A DNA stretch of 57,672 bases, taken from assembly GCF_001514125.1 (NCBI RefSeq), contig NZ_KQ948563.1:1-57672 (forward strand). The letters are read 5' to 3'. The translations under genes were made by a program, and so were the position numbers. Source of the DNA: Streptomyces longwoodensis. Lineage in GTDB: Bacteria; Actinomycetota; Actinomycetes; Streptomycetales; Streptomycetaceae. Of this stretch, positions 1-7,461 are shown piece by piece. Position 1 is the first letter of the stretch. Each line of letters opens with the position of its first letter. The notes beneath the pieces are model-generated. The model worked only from the letters and a program-made list of their open reading frames with translations, did no database searches and was not told where the DNA came from.

Positions 1-560
1 ACCGGTAATCCGGTGCACACATCACGAGAGCGGAACCGTCGAGCGGAATAAGCCCGACGGTTCACAGCGTCCTCGCTGTGTTTTCTTCAAAGGAACCTCG
101 TCCCGGCCGTGATGACCGGAGACGGGGTATCAACATATCTGGCGTTGATTTTTGGCACGCTGTTGAGTTCTCAAGGAACGGTCGCTTCCTTTGTACTCAC
201 CCGAGAGACTCTCTCGCGGCTTTCCTCCGGGCGCTTCCCTTCGGTCTTGCGTTTCCGACTCTATCAGATCCTTTCGGCGTCTGATTCCCAGTCAGCGGGA
301 TTTGTCTTCGCGGCTGTTGGGCCGTTCCGACGAGTGAGACTTTAGCGGATTCCCGGCTCCCGAGCTAATCGGGGGCCTGCGCCCTTTCGAACGCGGAGTC
401 CTCATTTCGCAAATACGCACGCATGAGCGTGCCAAGTCCACGACGACGAATCATCGCTTCTCGGTGAGTACCTGCGGAATGGCTGTCCGGGGACCGACCG
501 GAGTCGGCGCTCACGTCGGACAACCCGGAGAACACTACGGACCGGGTCGGGGTGTGTCAA
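1..560 (-). promoter_or_regulatory. rRNA operon promoter and 16S leader region (16S gene lies left of the window)
   Basis: Read on the minus strand this stretch matches from memory the conserved leader that precedes 16S rRNA in Streptomyces. It has a boxA-like antitermination element (CTTGAGAACTCAACAGCGTG, about 156-175) and then the conserved tract ending near 121. Two perfect hairpins lie close to the 16S side: 9-bp arms at 33-41/55-63 and 7-bp arms at 63-69/74-80, probably processing structures. Several -10-like hexamers (TAGTGT 532-537, TAAAGT 339-344, TAGAGT 258-263) suggest the usual multiple tandem rrn promoters. No protein-coding gene is credible here. The mature 16S sequence is not reached. 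Confidence 0.85.
532..560 (-). promoter_or_regulatory. Strong sigma-HrdB-type rrn promoter
   Basis: On the minus strand a perfect -35 box TTGACA (560-555) is followed after exactly 17 nt by TAGTGT (537-532). This is the best consensus vegetative promoter in the window and is the most upstream promoter of the rrn leader. It lies only about 30 nt from the divergent -10 box (589-594) serving the trp leader, so the two start regions are almost back to back. Confidence 0.75.
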
Positions 561-601
561 CTCGCCTGCTCGGAGCCCGCCCGGGGCGTACCGTGGAGTC
601 C

Positions 602-643
602 ATGACGACGCGTACGTACCGACAGCTCTGGTGGGCCGCCTGA
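602..643 (+). CDS. Trp-rich leader peptide of trpS (13 aa)
   Basis: A 13-codon open frame reads MTTRTYRQLWWAA and ends in TGA. The adjacent Trp-Trp codons (629-634) sit just before the first arm of an attenuator, as in ribosome-mediated attenuation. No Shine-Dalgarno sequence is present. A TACCGT -10 box (589-594) ends 7 nt before the ATG, so the transcript is probably leaderless and begins at or next to this start codon. When charged tRNA-Trp is scarce, the ribosome is expected to stall on the Trp codons and switch the downstream RNA to the antiterminated fold. The same control is known for the auxiliary TrpRS gene of S. coelicolor. Confidence 0.88.
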   Translation: MTTRTYRQLWWAA

Positions 644-705
644 CGGCGGCCGTGCTGACGTACGCACACCAACGGCCGCCGCTTCGGCGGCCGTTCGCGT
701 TTCTC
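610..705 (+). promoter_or_regulatory. Transcription attenuator of trpS
   Basis: Four mutually exclusive arms are visible. Arm 1 (GGCCGCC, 634-640, overlapping the Trp codons) pairs with arm 2 (GGCGGCC, 645-651). Arm 2, extended to 643-653, can instead pair with arm 3 (672-681). Arm 3 pairs with arm 4 to form the terminator, AACGGCCGCCG (671-681) with CGGCGGCCGTT (685-695), a perfect 11-bp stem with a 3-nt loop. The U-tract is weak (CGCGTTTCTC), as is usual in actinomycetes. An extra pairing of GCGTACGT (610-617) with ACGTACGC (658-665) may brace the pause structure. Confidence 0.85.
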
Positions 706-778
706 CCTCCAGGGGCTCCGGGCTCCGGGGATCGGCCGCCGGGACGGCGGCTCCGGTCCGAGAGGGAGTAGAGACGAG

Positions 779-1792
779 ATGACGCGGGTCTTCAGTGGGA
801 TCAAGCCGACCGGGCACCTGACGCTGGGGAACTACCTGGGCGCCATGCGGCAGTGGGCCGCGGTGGACCAGCACCGGTCCGACGCGCTGTTCTGCGTGGT
901 CGATCTGCACGCGCTCACCGTCGACCACGATCCGGCGCGGGTGCGCCGGCTCAGTCGGCAGGCGGCCACGCTGCTGCTGGCGGCCGGGCTCGATCCCGAG
1001 CTGTGCACGCTCTTCGTCCAGAGCCACGTCGACGAGCACGCGCGGTTGTCGTATGTGCTGGAGTGCGTGGCGACCGACGGGGAGATGCGGCGGATGATCC
1101 AGTACCGGGAGAAGGCCGCGCGGGAGCGGGAGCGCGGGGGCAGCGTGCGGCTGTCGCTGCTGACGTACCCGGTGCTGATGGCGGCGGACATCCTGGCGTA
1201 CGGGGCGGACGAGGTGCCGGTCGGGGACGACCAGGCGCAGCACGTGGAACTGACCCGGGACCTGGCGGTGCGGTTCAACCAGCGGTACGGCGGGACGTTC
1301 GTGGTGCCGCGCGCGACGGTGCCGAAGGTGGCGGCGCGGGTGATGAACCTCCAGGACCCGACGTCGAAGATGGGCAAGAGCGACGACTCGGGGCCGGGGA
1401 TCGTCTATCTGCTCGACGAGCCGGAGGTCGTGCGCAAGAAGGTCGCGCGGGCGGTGACGGACAGCGGGCGGGACGTCGTGTACGACCGGGAGGGGCGGCC
1501 CGGGGTGGCGAACCTGCTGGAGGTCCTGGCCGCCTGCACCGGGGGTGAGCCGGGCGCGCTGGCCGGGGCGTACGGGTCGTACGGGCAACTGAAGAAGGAC
1601 ACCGCCGAGGCCGTGGTGGAGGTGCTGCGGCCGGTGCGGGCGCGGCACCGGGAGCTGTGTGCCGATCCCGGGTTCGTGGAGGGCGTGCTGCGGGCGGGTG
1701 CGGAGAAGGCTCGGGCGATGGCGCGGCCGAGGGTGGACGCGGCCTACCGGGCGATCGGGTTGCTGCCGCCCGTGCCGAACGCGGCCCGGTAG
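779..1792 (+). CDS. trpS: Tryptophanyl-tRNA synthetase, auxiliary (indolmycin-resistance type)
   Basis: Class Ic synthetase of 337 aa that charges tRNA-Trp in the cytoplasm. The HIGH-equivalent is PTGHLTLGN (10-18), the conserved tryptophan-pocket motif is VDLHALT (41-47), and the KMSKS-equivalent is KMGKS (197-201). The GHLTLGN form differs from what I recall of the housekeeping actinobacterial enzyme (an FHLGNYLGA type), which with the attenuator points to the auxiliary enzyme of the S. coelicolor TrpRS1 type, known to resist indolmycin. GAGGGAG at 761-767 serves as RBS. Its last 49 nt overlap the convergent araC-type gene. Resistance itself is inferred, not visible. Confidence 0.93.
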   Translation: MTRVFSGIKPTGHLTLGNYLGAMRQWAAVDQHRSDALFCVVDLHALTVDHDPARVRRLSRQAATLLLAAGLDPELCTLFVQSHVDEHARLSYVLECVATDGEMRRMIQYREKAARERERGGSVRLSLLTYPVLMAADILAYGADEVPVGDDQAQHVELTRDLAVRFNQRYGGTFVVPRATVPKVAARVMNLQDPTSKMGKSDDSGPGIVYLLDEPEVVRKKVARAVTDSGRDVVYDREGRPGVANLLEVLAACTGGEPGALAGAYGSYGQLKKDTAEAVVEVLRPVRARHRELCADPGFVEGVLRAGAEKARAMARPRVDAAYRAIGLLPPVPNAAR

Positions 1793-2790
1793 GCGCGGGG
1801 GCTGGTGGCGAGGCGCGATGCGAAGTGCTGGCGCATCGTGACCTCGCTGCCGAAGCCGGCCCGGCGGGCGACCTCGGGCATGGGGAGGTCGGTGCGTTCG
1901 AGGAGTTTCTGGGCGGCGGCGAGGCGCTGGTCGAGGAGCCAGCGCAGCGGGGTCGTACCGGTGGCGGCGGTGAAGTGGCGGGCGAAGGTGCGCGGTGCCA
2001 TGCCCGCGCGGGCGGCGAGGCCGGCGACGGTGAGCGGTTCGTGCAGGTGGCGCAGCGCGTGTTCGCGGACGGCGGCGAGGGTGTCGGCGTCGCGGTCGGC
2101 GTGCGGGGTGGGGTGCTCGATGAACTGGGCCTGGCCGCCGGTGCGGAAGGGGGCCGTGACCATCGAGCGGGCGATGGTGGCGGCGGCCTCGGCGCCGTGG
2201 GAGCGGCGGACCAGGTGGAGGCAGAGGTCGATGCCGGCCGCGGTGCCCGCGGCGGTCCAGATGTTGTCGTCCTCGAGGAAGAGGGCGTCCGGGACGACGT
2301 GCACCTGGGGGTGGTGGGTGCGCAGGAGGTCGATGAGGTTCCAGTGGGTGATGGCTCGGCGGCCGTCGAGGAGGCCGGCCTGGGCGAGGGTGAAGGCGCC
2401 GCCGCACAGGGCGGCGAGGGGGGTGCCGTGGGCGTGGGCGCGGCGCAGGGCGTCCAGGACCGGGGCCGGGGCGGGGGTGAGGTGGTCGTCCAGGCCGGGG
2501 ACCACGACGAGGTCGGCGCGCCGCAGCCAGCTCAGGGCGCGGTCGGCGTGGAGGGTGAGGCCGCCGCGCAGGGGGACGGGGGTCGCGGGGTCGGCGGCGA
2601 CGCGGCGCAGGTCGAAGGCGGGGGCGCCGCGGTCGGTGCGGTCGGTGCCCCAGACCTCGGTGATGACGGAGACGTCGAAGGCGCGGATGCCGGGGAAGGC
2701 GACGAGGGCGACGCGGTAGGGGGCTGCGCGGTGGGGCTCTGCACCGTGTGGCTGTGCGCGGTGGGGCTGTGTGCGCTGCGGGTCGGCCAT
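1744..2790 (-). CDS. GlxA-type transcriptional regulator (DJ-1/PfpI + AraC HTH)
   Basis: A 348-aa protein with an N-terminal DJ-1/PfpI (class I glutamine amidotransferase-like) domain, about residues 25-190. It carries the nucleophile-elbow motif ALCGGAF and is followed by a C-terminal AraC double helix-turn-helix ending in SPRAYRAAF. Such GlxA-like activators usually sense a small molecule and control a neighbouring operon. It is divergent from the isochorismatase-like gene with 73 bp between them, so that gene is the obvious target. The ATG at 2790 adds a low-complexity tract of Gln-Pro-His/Glu-Pro-His repeats before the first beta strand, so a later start is possible. Its 3' end overlaps trpS by 49 nt, tail to tail. 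Confidence 0.88.
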   Translation of the reverse strand: MADPQRTQPHRAQPHGAEPHRAAPYRVALVAFPGIRAFDVSVITEVWGTDRTDRGAPAFDLRRVAADPATPVPLRGGLTLHADRALSWLRRADLVVVPGLDDHLTPAPAPVLDALRRAHAHGTPLAALCGGAFTLAQAGLLDGRRAITHWNLIDLLRTHHPQVHVVPDALFLEDDNIWTAAGTAAGIDLCLHLVRRSHGAEAAATIARSMVTAPFRTGGQAQFIEHPTPHADRDADTLAAVREHALRHLHEPLTVAGLAARAGMAPRTFARHFTAATGTTPLRWLLDQRLAAAQKLLERTDLPMPEVARRAGFGSEVTMRQHFASRLATSPRAYRAAFGTGGSNPIAR

Positions 2791-2803
2791 GATGGCAGTA
2801 AAC

Positions 2804-2839
2804 CATCGATCGATGACTTTCCCGGGTCTGGGACCCGGG
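2804..2839. promoter_or_regulatory. Two palindromes between araC-type and isochorismatase genes
   Basis: The 73-bp divergent spacer holds a perfect 12-bp palindrome CATCGATCGATG (2804-2815). It also holds an inverted repeat CCCGGGTC (2821-2828) with GACCCGGG (2832-2839) around a 3-nt centre. Both are candidate operators for the adjacent regulator. The second could also be an RNA hairpin before the isochorismatase start. Confidence 0.5.
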
Positions 2840-2863
2840 GTCCTGCGGCGGGATGCTCGGGGC

Positions 2864-3448
2864 ATGGAGATAGCGGAGAACGCAGCGCTGGTGGTCGTGG
2901 ACGTGCAGAAGGGCTTCGAGGAGGCCGGTTTCTGGGGGCCGCGGAACAATCCGGGGGCCGACGAGAACGTCGCCGCCCTCATCGACGTGTGGCAGGCGAC
3001 GGGGCGGCCGGTGGTGTTCGTGCGGCACGACTCGGTGAAGCCGGACTCGCCGCTGCGCGTGGGGCACGCCGGGAACGGTTTCAAGGAGTACGTGGAGGCG
3101 CGGCGCGGGAAGGGCAGCGGCGGTGAGCTGCTGGTGACGAAGTCGGTGAACTCGGCGTTCTACGGGACGCCCGACCTGGGGGCGTGGCTGACGGAGGCCG
3201 GGATCGGGCAGCTCGTGCTGGCCGGCATCCAGACGAACATGTGCGTGGAGACGACCGCGCGGATGGGCGGGAACCTGGGCTACGACGTGGTGGTGGCGCT
3301 GGACGCGACGCACACGTTCGACCTCGTGGGGCCGTTCGGCTGGCGGCGCACGGCGGAGGAACTGGCGCAGGCGACGGCGGTGTCGCTGCACGGGGGCGGC
3401 TTCGCGCGCGTGGTGACGACGCAGGACGTCGTGACCGCGGCGAAGTGA
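2864..3448 (+). CDS. Isochorismatase-like cysteine hydrolase
   Basis: A 194-aa member of the isochorismatase/nicotinamidase superfamily (alpha/beta fold, cytoplasmic). The catalytic triad is visible: Asp13 in VVVDVQKGF, Lys93 in VTKS and Cys127 in QTNMCVETTAR. Family members hydrolyse amides such as nicotinamide or N-carbamoyl compounds, or isochorismate; the substrate cannot be told from sequence. The ATG at 2864 is chosen because the family starts a few residues before the first Asp motif and upstream codons look non-coding. It is divergent from the GlxA-type regulator, which probably controls it. Confidence 0.88.
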   Translation: MEIAENAALVVVDVQKGFEEAGFWGPRNNPGADENVAALIDVWQATGRPVVFVRHDSVKPDSPLRVGHAGNGFKEYVEARRGKGSGGELLVTKSVNSAFYGTPDLGAWLTEAGIGQLVLAGIQTNMCVETTARMGGNLGYDVVVALDATHTFDLVGPFGWRRTAEELAQATAVSLHGGGFARVVTTQDVVTAAK

Positions 3449-3479
3449 CCCGCCCCCTTCCCCTCCATTGGGTCGGCCG

Positions 3480-4292
3480 TCAGTCCTTGGTGCCGGAGGC
3501 CAGCTCGCGGCTGCGGTCGCGGGCGGCTTCCAGGGCGGCGATGAGGGCGGCCCGTACGCCGTGGTTCTCCAGTTCGCGGATGGCGTTGATGGTCGTGCCC
3601 GCGGGGGAGGTGACGTTCTCGCGGAGCTTGACCGGGTGTTCGCCGCTGTCGCGGAGCATGGTCGCGGCGCCGATCGCGGACTGGACGATCAGGTCGTGGG
3701 CCTTGTCGCGGGGCAGGCCGAGCAGGATGCCCGCGTCGGTCATGGCCTCGACGAGGTAGAAGAAGTACGCCGGTCCCGAGCCGGACAGGGCCGTGCAGGC
3801 GTCCTGCTGGTTCTCCGGGACGCGCAGGGTCTTGCCGACGGCGCCGAAGATCTCCTCGGCGTGGGTGAGGTGGGCGGCGGTGGCGTGGGTGCCGGCGGAG
3901 ATGACGGACATCGCCTCGTCGACGAGGGCGGGGGTGTTCGTCATGACGCGGACCACCGGGGTGCCCTCGGTGAGGCGCTCCTCGATGAACGCCGTGGTGA
4001 TGCCGGCGGCCCCGCTGATGACCAGGCGGTCGGCGGGGACGTGCGGCGCGAGTTCGTCGAGGAGGCTGCCCATGTCCTGCGGCTTGACGGTGAGGATGAG
4101 GGTGTCGGCGCCCTTGGCGGCTTCGGCGTTGGTGACCGGGGTGACGCCGTAGCGGCTGCGCAGCTCCTCGGCGCGCTCCGGGCGGCGGGCGGTGACCAGG
4201 AGGTCGGCCGGGGTCCAGCCGCCGCGGATCATGCCGCTGAGCAGGGCTTCGCCGATCTTTCCGGTGCCGAGGACTGCGACGGTCTGGGTCAT
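3480..4292 (-). CDS. proC: Pyrroline-5-carboxylate reductase
   Basis: Catalyses the last step of proline synthesis, NAD(P)H-dependent reduction of pyrroline-5-carboxylate, in the cytoplasm. The 270-aa protein opens with the Rossmann motif GTGKIGEA (9-16) and has the C-terminal signature SGSGPAYFFYLVEAM that lines the active site and decamer interface. Length is normal for the family. The start at 4292 has a GGAGGG ribosome-binding site 8-10 nt upstream. A longer frame to 4340 adds residues that fit no ProC. It is convergent with the isochorismatase gene, 31 nt apart. Confidence 0.96.
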   Translation of the reverse strand: MTQTVAVLGTGKIGEALLSGMIRGGWTPADLLVTARRPERAEELRSRYGVTPVTNAEAAKGADTLILTVKPQDMGSLLDELAPHVPADRLVISGAAGITTAFIEERLTEGTPVVRVMTNTPALVDEAMSVISAGTHATAAHLTHAEEIFGAVGKTLRVPENQQDACTALSGSGPAYFFYLVEAMTDAGILLGLPRDKAHDLIVQSAIGAATMLRDSGEHPVKLRENVTSPAGTTINAIRELENHGVRAALIAALEAARDRSRELASGTKD

Positions 4293-4401
4293 GGCTGCGG
4301 TGCCCTCCGGGGGTGCGTCGTCCTGGGGGCATCCTCCCATTCGGGGCGGGGGGTGGGGGGTGGTGTCCGGGAGGTGGGACGTCGGGGGTGCGGGCCGGGG
4401 G

Positions 4402-5223
4402 TCACGCCGTGCGGCGTCGGAGGGTGGCCGCTCCCAGGCAGAGAACGAGGAGGGCGCAGCCGGCGACGACCAGGACGTCCCGTACGAAGGTGGCGGTCAT
4501 GTCGGTGTGCCGGAGGACCTCGTTCATGCCGTCCACCGCGTAGGACATGGGCAGGACGTCGGAGACGGCCTCCAGGGCGGGGTGCATGGCGTCGCGCGGG
4601 GTGAACAGTCCGCACAGCAACAGCTGGGGGAAGATCACCGCCGGCATGAACTGGACCGCCTGGAACTCGGAGGCGGCGAAGGCCGACACGAACAGGCCGA
4701 GGGCCGTGCCCAGCAGGGCGTCGAGCAGCGCCACCAGGAGCAGCAGCCACGGGGAGCCGGTGACGTCGAGGCCCAGGAGCCAGAGGGCGAGGCCGGTGGC
4801 GAGGGCCGACTGGACGATGGCGAGGGCGCCGAAGGCCAGGGCGTAGCCGGCGATGACGTCGCCCTTGCCGAGCGGCATGGCGAGGAGGCGTTCCAGAGTG
4901 CCGGAGGTGCGCTCGCGCAGGGTGGCGATGGACGTCACCAGGAACATCGTGATCAGCGGGAAGATCCCGAGCAGGGACGCGCCGATGCTGTCGAACGTGC
5001 GCGGGCTGCCGTCGAACACGTAGCGCAGCAGGACCAGCAGGACGCACGGGATGAGGACCAGCAGGGCGATCGTGCGGGGGTCGTGGCGCAGTTGGCGCAG
5101 GACGCGGGTCGCGGTGGCGAGGGTGCGGGCGGGGCTGAGGGCGCGGGCGGGGGCGGGCGTCGGTGTCGCTCCCGGTCGCGGTGCCGGTGTCGGTGCCGCG
5201 GGGGTCGTGGCGGTGGTGCTCAT
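4402..5223 (-). CDS. ABC-2 type transporter permease
   Basis: A 273-aa integral membrane protein with a Thr/Ala/Pro-rich cytoplasmic N-terminus (about 50 aa). About six hydrophobic segments follow, beginning at IALLVLIPCVLLVLL, in the typical ABC-2 exporter permease layout. The segment LRERTSGTLERLLAMP is the conserved loop of this family. Its ATG overlaps the stop of the upstream ATPase gene by 4 nt (ATGA), so the two are translationally coupled and form one exporter. Substrate unknown; relatives export antibiotics or lipids. Confidence 0.92.
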   Translation of the reverse strand: MSTTATTPAAPTPAPRPGATPTPAPARALSPARTLATATRVLRQLRHDPRTIALLVLIPCVLLVLLRYVFDGSPRTFDSIGASLLGIFPLITMFLVTSIATLRERTSGTLERLLAMPLGKGDVIAGYALAFGALAIVQSALATGLALWLLGLDVTGSPWLLLLVALLDALLGTALGLFVSAFAASEFQAVQFMPAVIFPQLLLCGLFTPRDAMHPALEAVSDVLPMSYAVDGMNEVLRHTDMTATFVRDVLVVAGCALLVLCLGAATLRRRTA

Positions 5224-6101
5224 CGGGTCGTCGTCTCCTTCGCGCCCTCGGTGCGCTGCGCCGTGGGCTCCGTGCTGTGCCCGGTCCTGGCCGCGGCTTC
5301 GTCGACCAGGTGCAGGAACGCCGCCTCCACCGTGTCGGCGCCGGTGCGCTCGCGCAGGGCGTCGGGGGTGTCGTCGGCGAGGATCTCGCCCTCGCGCATG
5401 AGGAGGAGGCGGTGGCAGCGCTCGGCCTCGTCCATGACGTGCGAGGAGATCAGCAGGGTGGCGCCGCGGTCGGCGAGCCGGTGGAAGAGGGTCCACAGGT
5501 CGCGGCGCAGCACCGGGTCGAGACCGACGGTCGGCTCGTCGAGGACCAGCAGCTCGGGGGTGCCGAGCAGGGCGACGGCGAGGGAGACGCGGTTGCGCTG
5601 GCCGCCGGAGAGGTTGCCGGCGAGGGCGTCGGCGTGGGTCGCGAGGTCCACTTCGGCGAGGACCCGGTCGACGTCGGCGCGGCGGGCGGCGGCCGGGCTC
5701 GCCGGGGACAGGACCGCGGCGAAGTAGTCGAGGTTCTGCCGGACGGACAGGTCGTCGTAGACCGACGGGGCCTGGGTGACGTAGCCGACGCGGGTGCGCA
5801 GGGCGGGGTGGCCGGCCGGGTGGCCGAGCACGTCGAGCGTGCCGCTGACCTTGGCCTGGGTGCCGACGATCGAGCGCATCAACGTCGACTTGCCGCAGCC
5901 GGACGGGCCCAGCAGGCCGGTGATCTGGCCGCGGGGGACGGTGAAGCGCAGGCCGCGCAGGACGGTGCGGGGGCCTCGGGTGACGGTGAGGGCGTCGGCG
6001 CGGAGGGCCGGGTCGGGGTGGGGGGCGGAGTCGGGGTGGGGGGCGGAAGTGGGGAGGGGGGCGGAAGTGGGGTCGGGTGGACGGGCTGAATTAATCATCA
6101 T
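5220..6101 (-). CDS. ABC transporter ATP-binding protein
   Basis: A 293-aa ATPase that powers the coupled ABC-2 permease. Walker A GPSGCGKST (65-73), Q-loop Gln110, signature LSGGQ (164-168), Walker B LLVLDEP (184-190) and switch His221 are all present. The first 35 residues are Pro/Ser/Ala-rich and encoded by imperfect G-rich repeats at about 6010-6075; they are not part of the nucleotide-binding fold. Two adjacent ATGs (6101 and 6098) could start it. Both lie inside a perfect 22-bp palindrome and no Shine-Dalgarno sequence is visible, so initiation may be leaderless and repressor-controlled. Confidence 0.93.
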   Translation of the reverse strand: MMINSARPPDPTSAPLPTSAPHPDSAPHPDPALRADALTVTRGPRTVLRGLRFTVPRGQITGLLGPSGCGKSTLMRSIVGTQAKVSGTLDVLGHPAGHPALRTRVGYVTQAPSVYDDLSVRQNLDYFAAVLSPASPAAARRADVDRVLAEVDLATHADALAGNLSGGQRNRVSLAVALLGTPELLVLDEPTVGLDPVLRRDLWTLFHRLADRGATLLISSHVMDEAERCHRLLLMREGEILADDTPDALRERTGADTVEAAFLHLVDEAAARTGHSTEPTAQRTEGAKETTTR

Positions 6102-6112
6102 GTGATGATTAA
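6091..6112. promoter_or_regulatory. Perfect 22-bp palindrome over the ABC start codon (probable operator)
   Basis: Arms TTAATCATCA (6091-6100) and TGATGATTAA (6103-6112) are exact inverted repeats with a 2-nt centre. The site is strikingly AT-rich in about 72% GC surroundings and contains the start codon of the ABC operon. This looks like a dimeric repressor operator of MarR, TetR or PadR type. No regulator gene adjoins it. Confidence 0.75.
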
Positions 6113-6330
6113 ATGACCTGAGTAGGGGGTGCCGTCAAGGGGGAACGTCGATCGGAGGTCAGGAAGGGGTCGCCACCAGCAGGTCGGCTCGGGTGCGCTG
6201 TCGGGTGCCGGTGAGTGGGGGCTCGTCGCGCAGTTCCCCGCGCCCCTGAGGGGGTGCCGGGTGACGGTGCGTTGTCGGGTGCGGGTCCGGGGCGCAAGCC
6301 CGTACGCGTTGGATCGGTGAGCGGACTGCG

Positions 6331-6834
6331 TCAGGAGCGGCGGCGCTTCCTCGACGGGTTGCCCGTGCGGCGGGACGTGCGGCGGCGGTGCTGGTCGAGG
6401 GCGGCCTCGTACTCCTCGCGGTGCAGCTTCTCGCCGGGGGCCTCGGTGAGGGAGCGGAAGAAGTAGGCGAGCAGGGAGCCGATGAAGCCGATGGCCAGCA
6501 GGCCGCGCAGCGACGCCTGGCGTTCGGGGTCGGGCCGCCGGGTGAAGCCGTCCCAGGTGTGCCGGAAGGCGAGCGCGCTGCACACGGCGAACATCACGAC
6601 GACCAGGACGGTGACGAAGGCGCCGATGTCGGCGATCCGCAGCCCCTGGTAGGCGAAGCGCAGGACGAGGCAGGAGGCGACGGCGGCGGCGAGCGAGCCG
6701 ACGGCCACGCCGACGCGGCGGGGCGTGTAGCCCTTGTCGTGCTCCACCCAGGTCGTGCCGAAGAAGCGCAGGGGCTCGGGGCGCGGGCCCGTGGAGCCCG
6801 CCGTGGTGTCCGGTGTGCCGTTGTCGTCGCTCAC
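6331..6834 (-). CDS. Conserved integral membrane protein, function unknown
   Basis: A 167-aa protein started at GTG 6834. It has a short hydrophilic N-terminus containing FFGTTWVEHDKGYTPRR, then hydrophobic segments at about residues 45-65 and 70-95, a basic loop, and a third at about 115-135. The tail is strongly basic and ends in Arg/Lys-rich sequence, probably facing the cytoplasm. I do not recognise a named family. It follows the SH3-domain gene on the same strand after 104 nt. A longer frame upstream to 7410 is a shadow of the SH3 gene. Confidence 0.7.
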   Translation of the reverse strand: MSDDNGTPDTTAGSTGPRPEPLRFFGTTWVEHDKGYTPRRVGVAVGSLAAAVASCLVLRFAYQGLRIADIGAFVTVLVVVMFAVCSALAFRHTWDGFTRRPDPERQASLRGLLAIGFIGSLLAYFFRSLTEAPGEKLHREEYEAALDQHRRRTSRRTGNPSRKRRRS

Positions 6835-6938
6835 GGGACGATTATGGCTCCGGACGGGGGCGGGCTCCCGGGCTGGGTGCGGCTGGCCGGATGGCGCCGG
6901 GCCAGGTGGTGCCGGGCCAGGTGGTGCCGGCCAGTTGG

Positions 6939-7280
6939 TCAGAGGGCGCAGCGCGACGCCACGTAACCGTCGCTGCCCGTCTTCACGAACGCGTCGGACA
7001 CGAACTCGCCGCTGGCTATGTTGTCCCAGATGTTCGACGTGCCGTAGGGGCCCGAGACGTTCGTGCCCGGCGTCTGGCAGTAGATCGCGACCTTTGAACC
7101 CTCGGGCAGGACGCGGACGATGCTGTAGCCCGTGCCGGGGCCGCTGCGGACGTTGAGGCGCACGCCCGGGGCGACCGGGTAGTACGTGACGGCCGCGGCG
7201 GTCGCCGTGGCGATCTCGGCCTCCGCGATGACGCCGGTGTCCCCGGCTCCGACGGTCTCCTCGATGCGCTCGACAGACAT
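6939..7280 (-). CDS. SH3-domain (SH3b) protein without a signal peptide
   Basis: A 113-aa protein whose middle, VRLNVRSGPGTGYSIV, is the hallmark of bacterial SH3 (SH3b, PF08239-like) repeats that usually bind peptidoglycan. Two cysteines (CQT and SRC) could form a disulfide, which suggests an extracytoplasmic place. However, the start at 7280, with a strong GGGGGAGG site just upstream, gives an acidic N-terminus with no signal peptide or membrane segment. No upstream in-frame start adds one. It either stays inside, leaves by a non-Sec route, or is released otherwise. It is divergent from the kinase gene. Confidence 0.82.
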   Translation of the reverse strand: MSVERIEETVGAGDTGVIAEAEIATATAAAVTYYPVAPGVRLNVRSGPGTGYSIVRVLPEGSKVAIYCQTPGTNVSGPYGTSNIWDNIASGEFVSDAFVKTGSDGYVASRCAL

Positions 7281-7461
7281 GAAAAACCTCCCCCGTTGCA
7301 CCCCATGACAGCCATGGGGTCCCAGTGATTCCCCACCGGCGCCGTTTGAAACACGTGTGCGCAATTCGCACGAGGGGACCAGCACGCCTCCTCTGTCCCG
7401 TACGGGTCATCGACTAGGCTCCGTGCGTCGCGCGCGCGAACGAACAGCACGGGGGTGGTTC

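Noticed and set aside
78..345. Two overlapping 68-78-aa open frames near the left edge
   Set aside because: They lie in the rRNA leader, match no protein pattern and have no RBS; the stretch is explained by rrn promoters and leader RNA.
557..3391. A 944-aa open frame on the minus strand
   Set aside because: It is the antisense shadow of trpS and neighbours in very GC-rich DNA; composition is Arg/Pro/His-rich and it overlaps well-supported genes.
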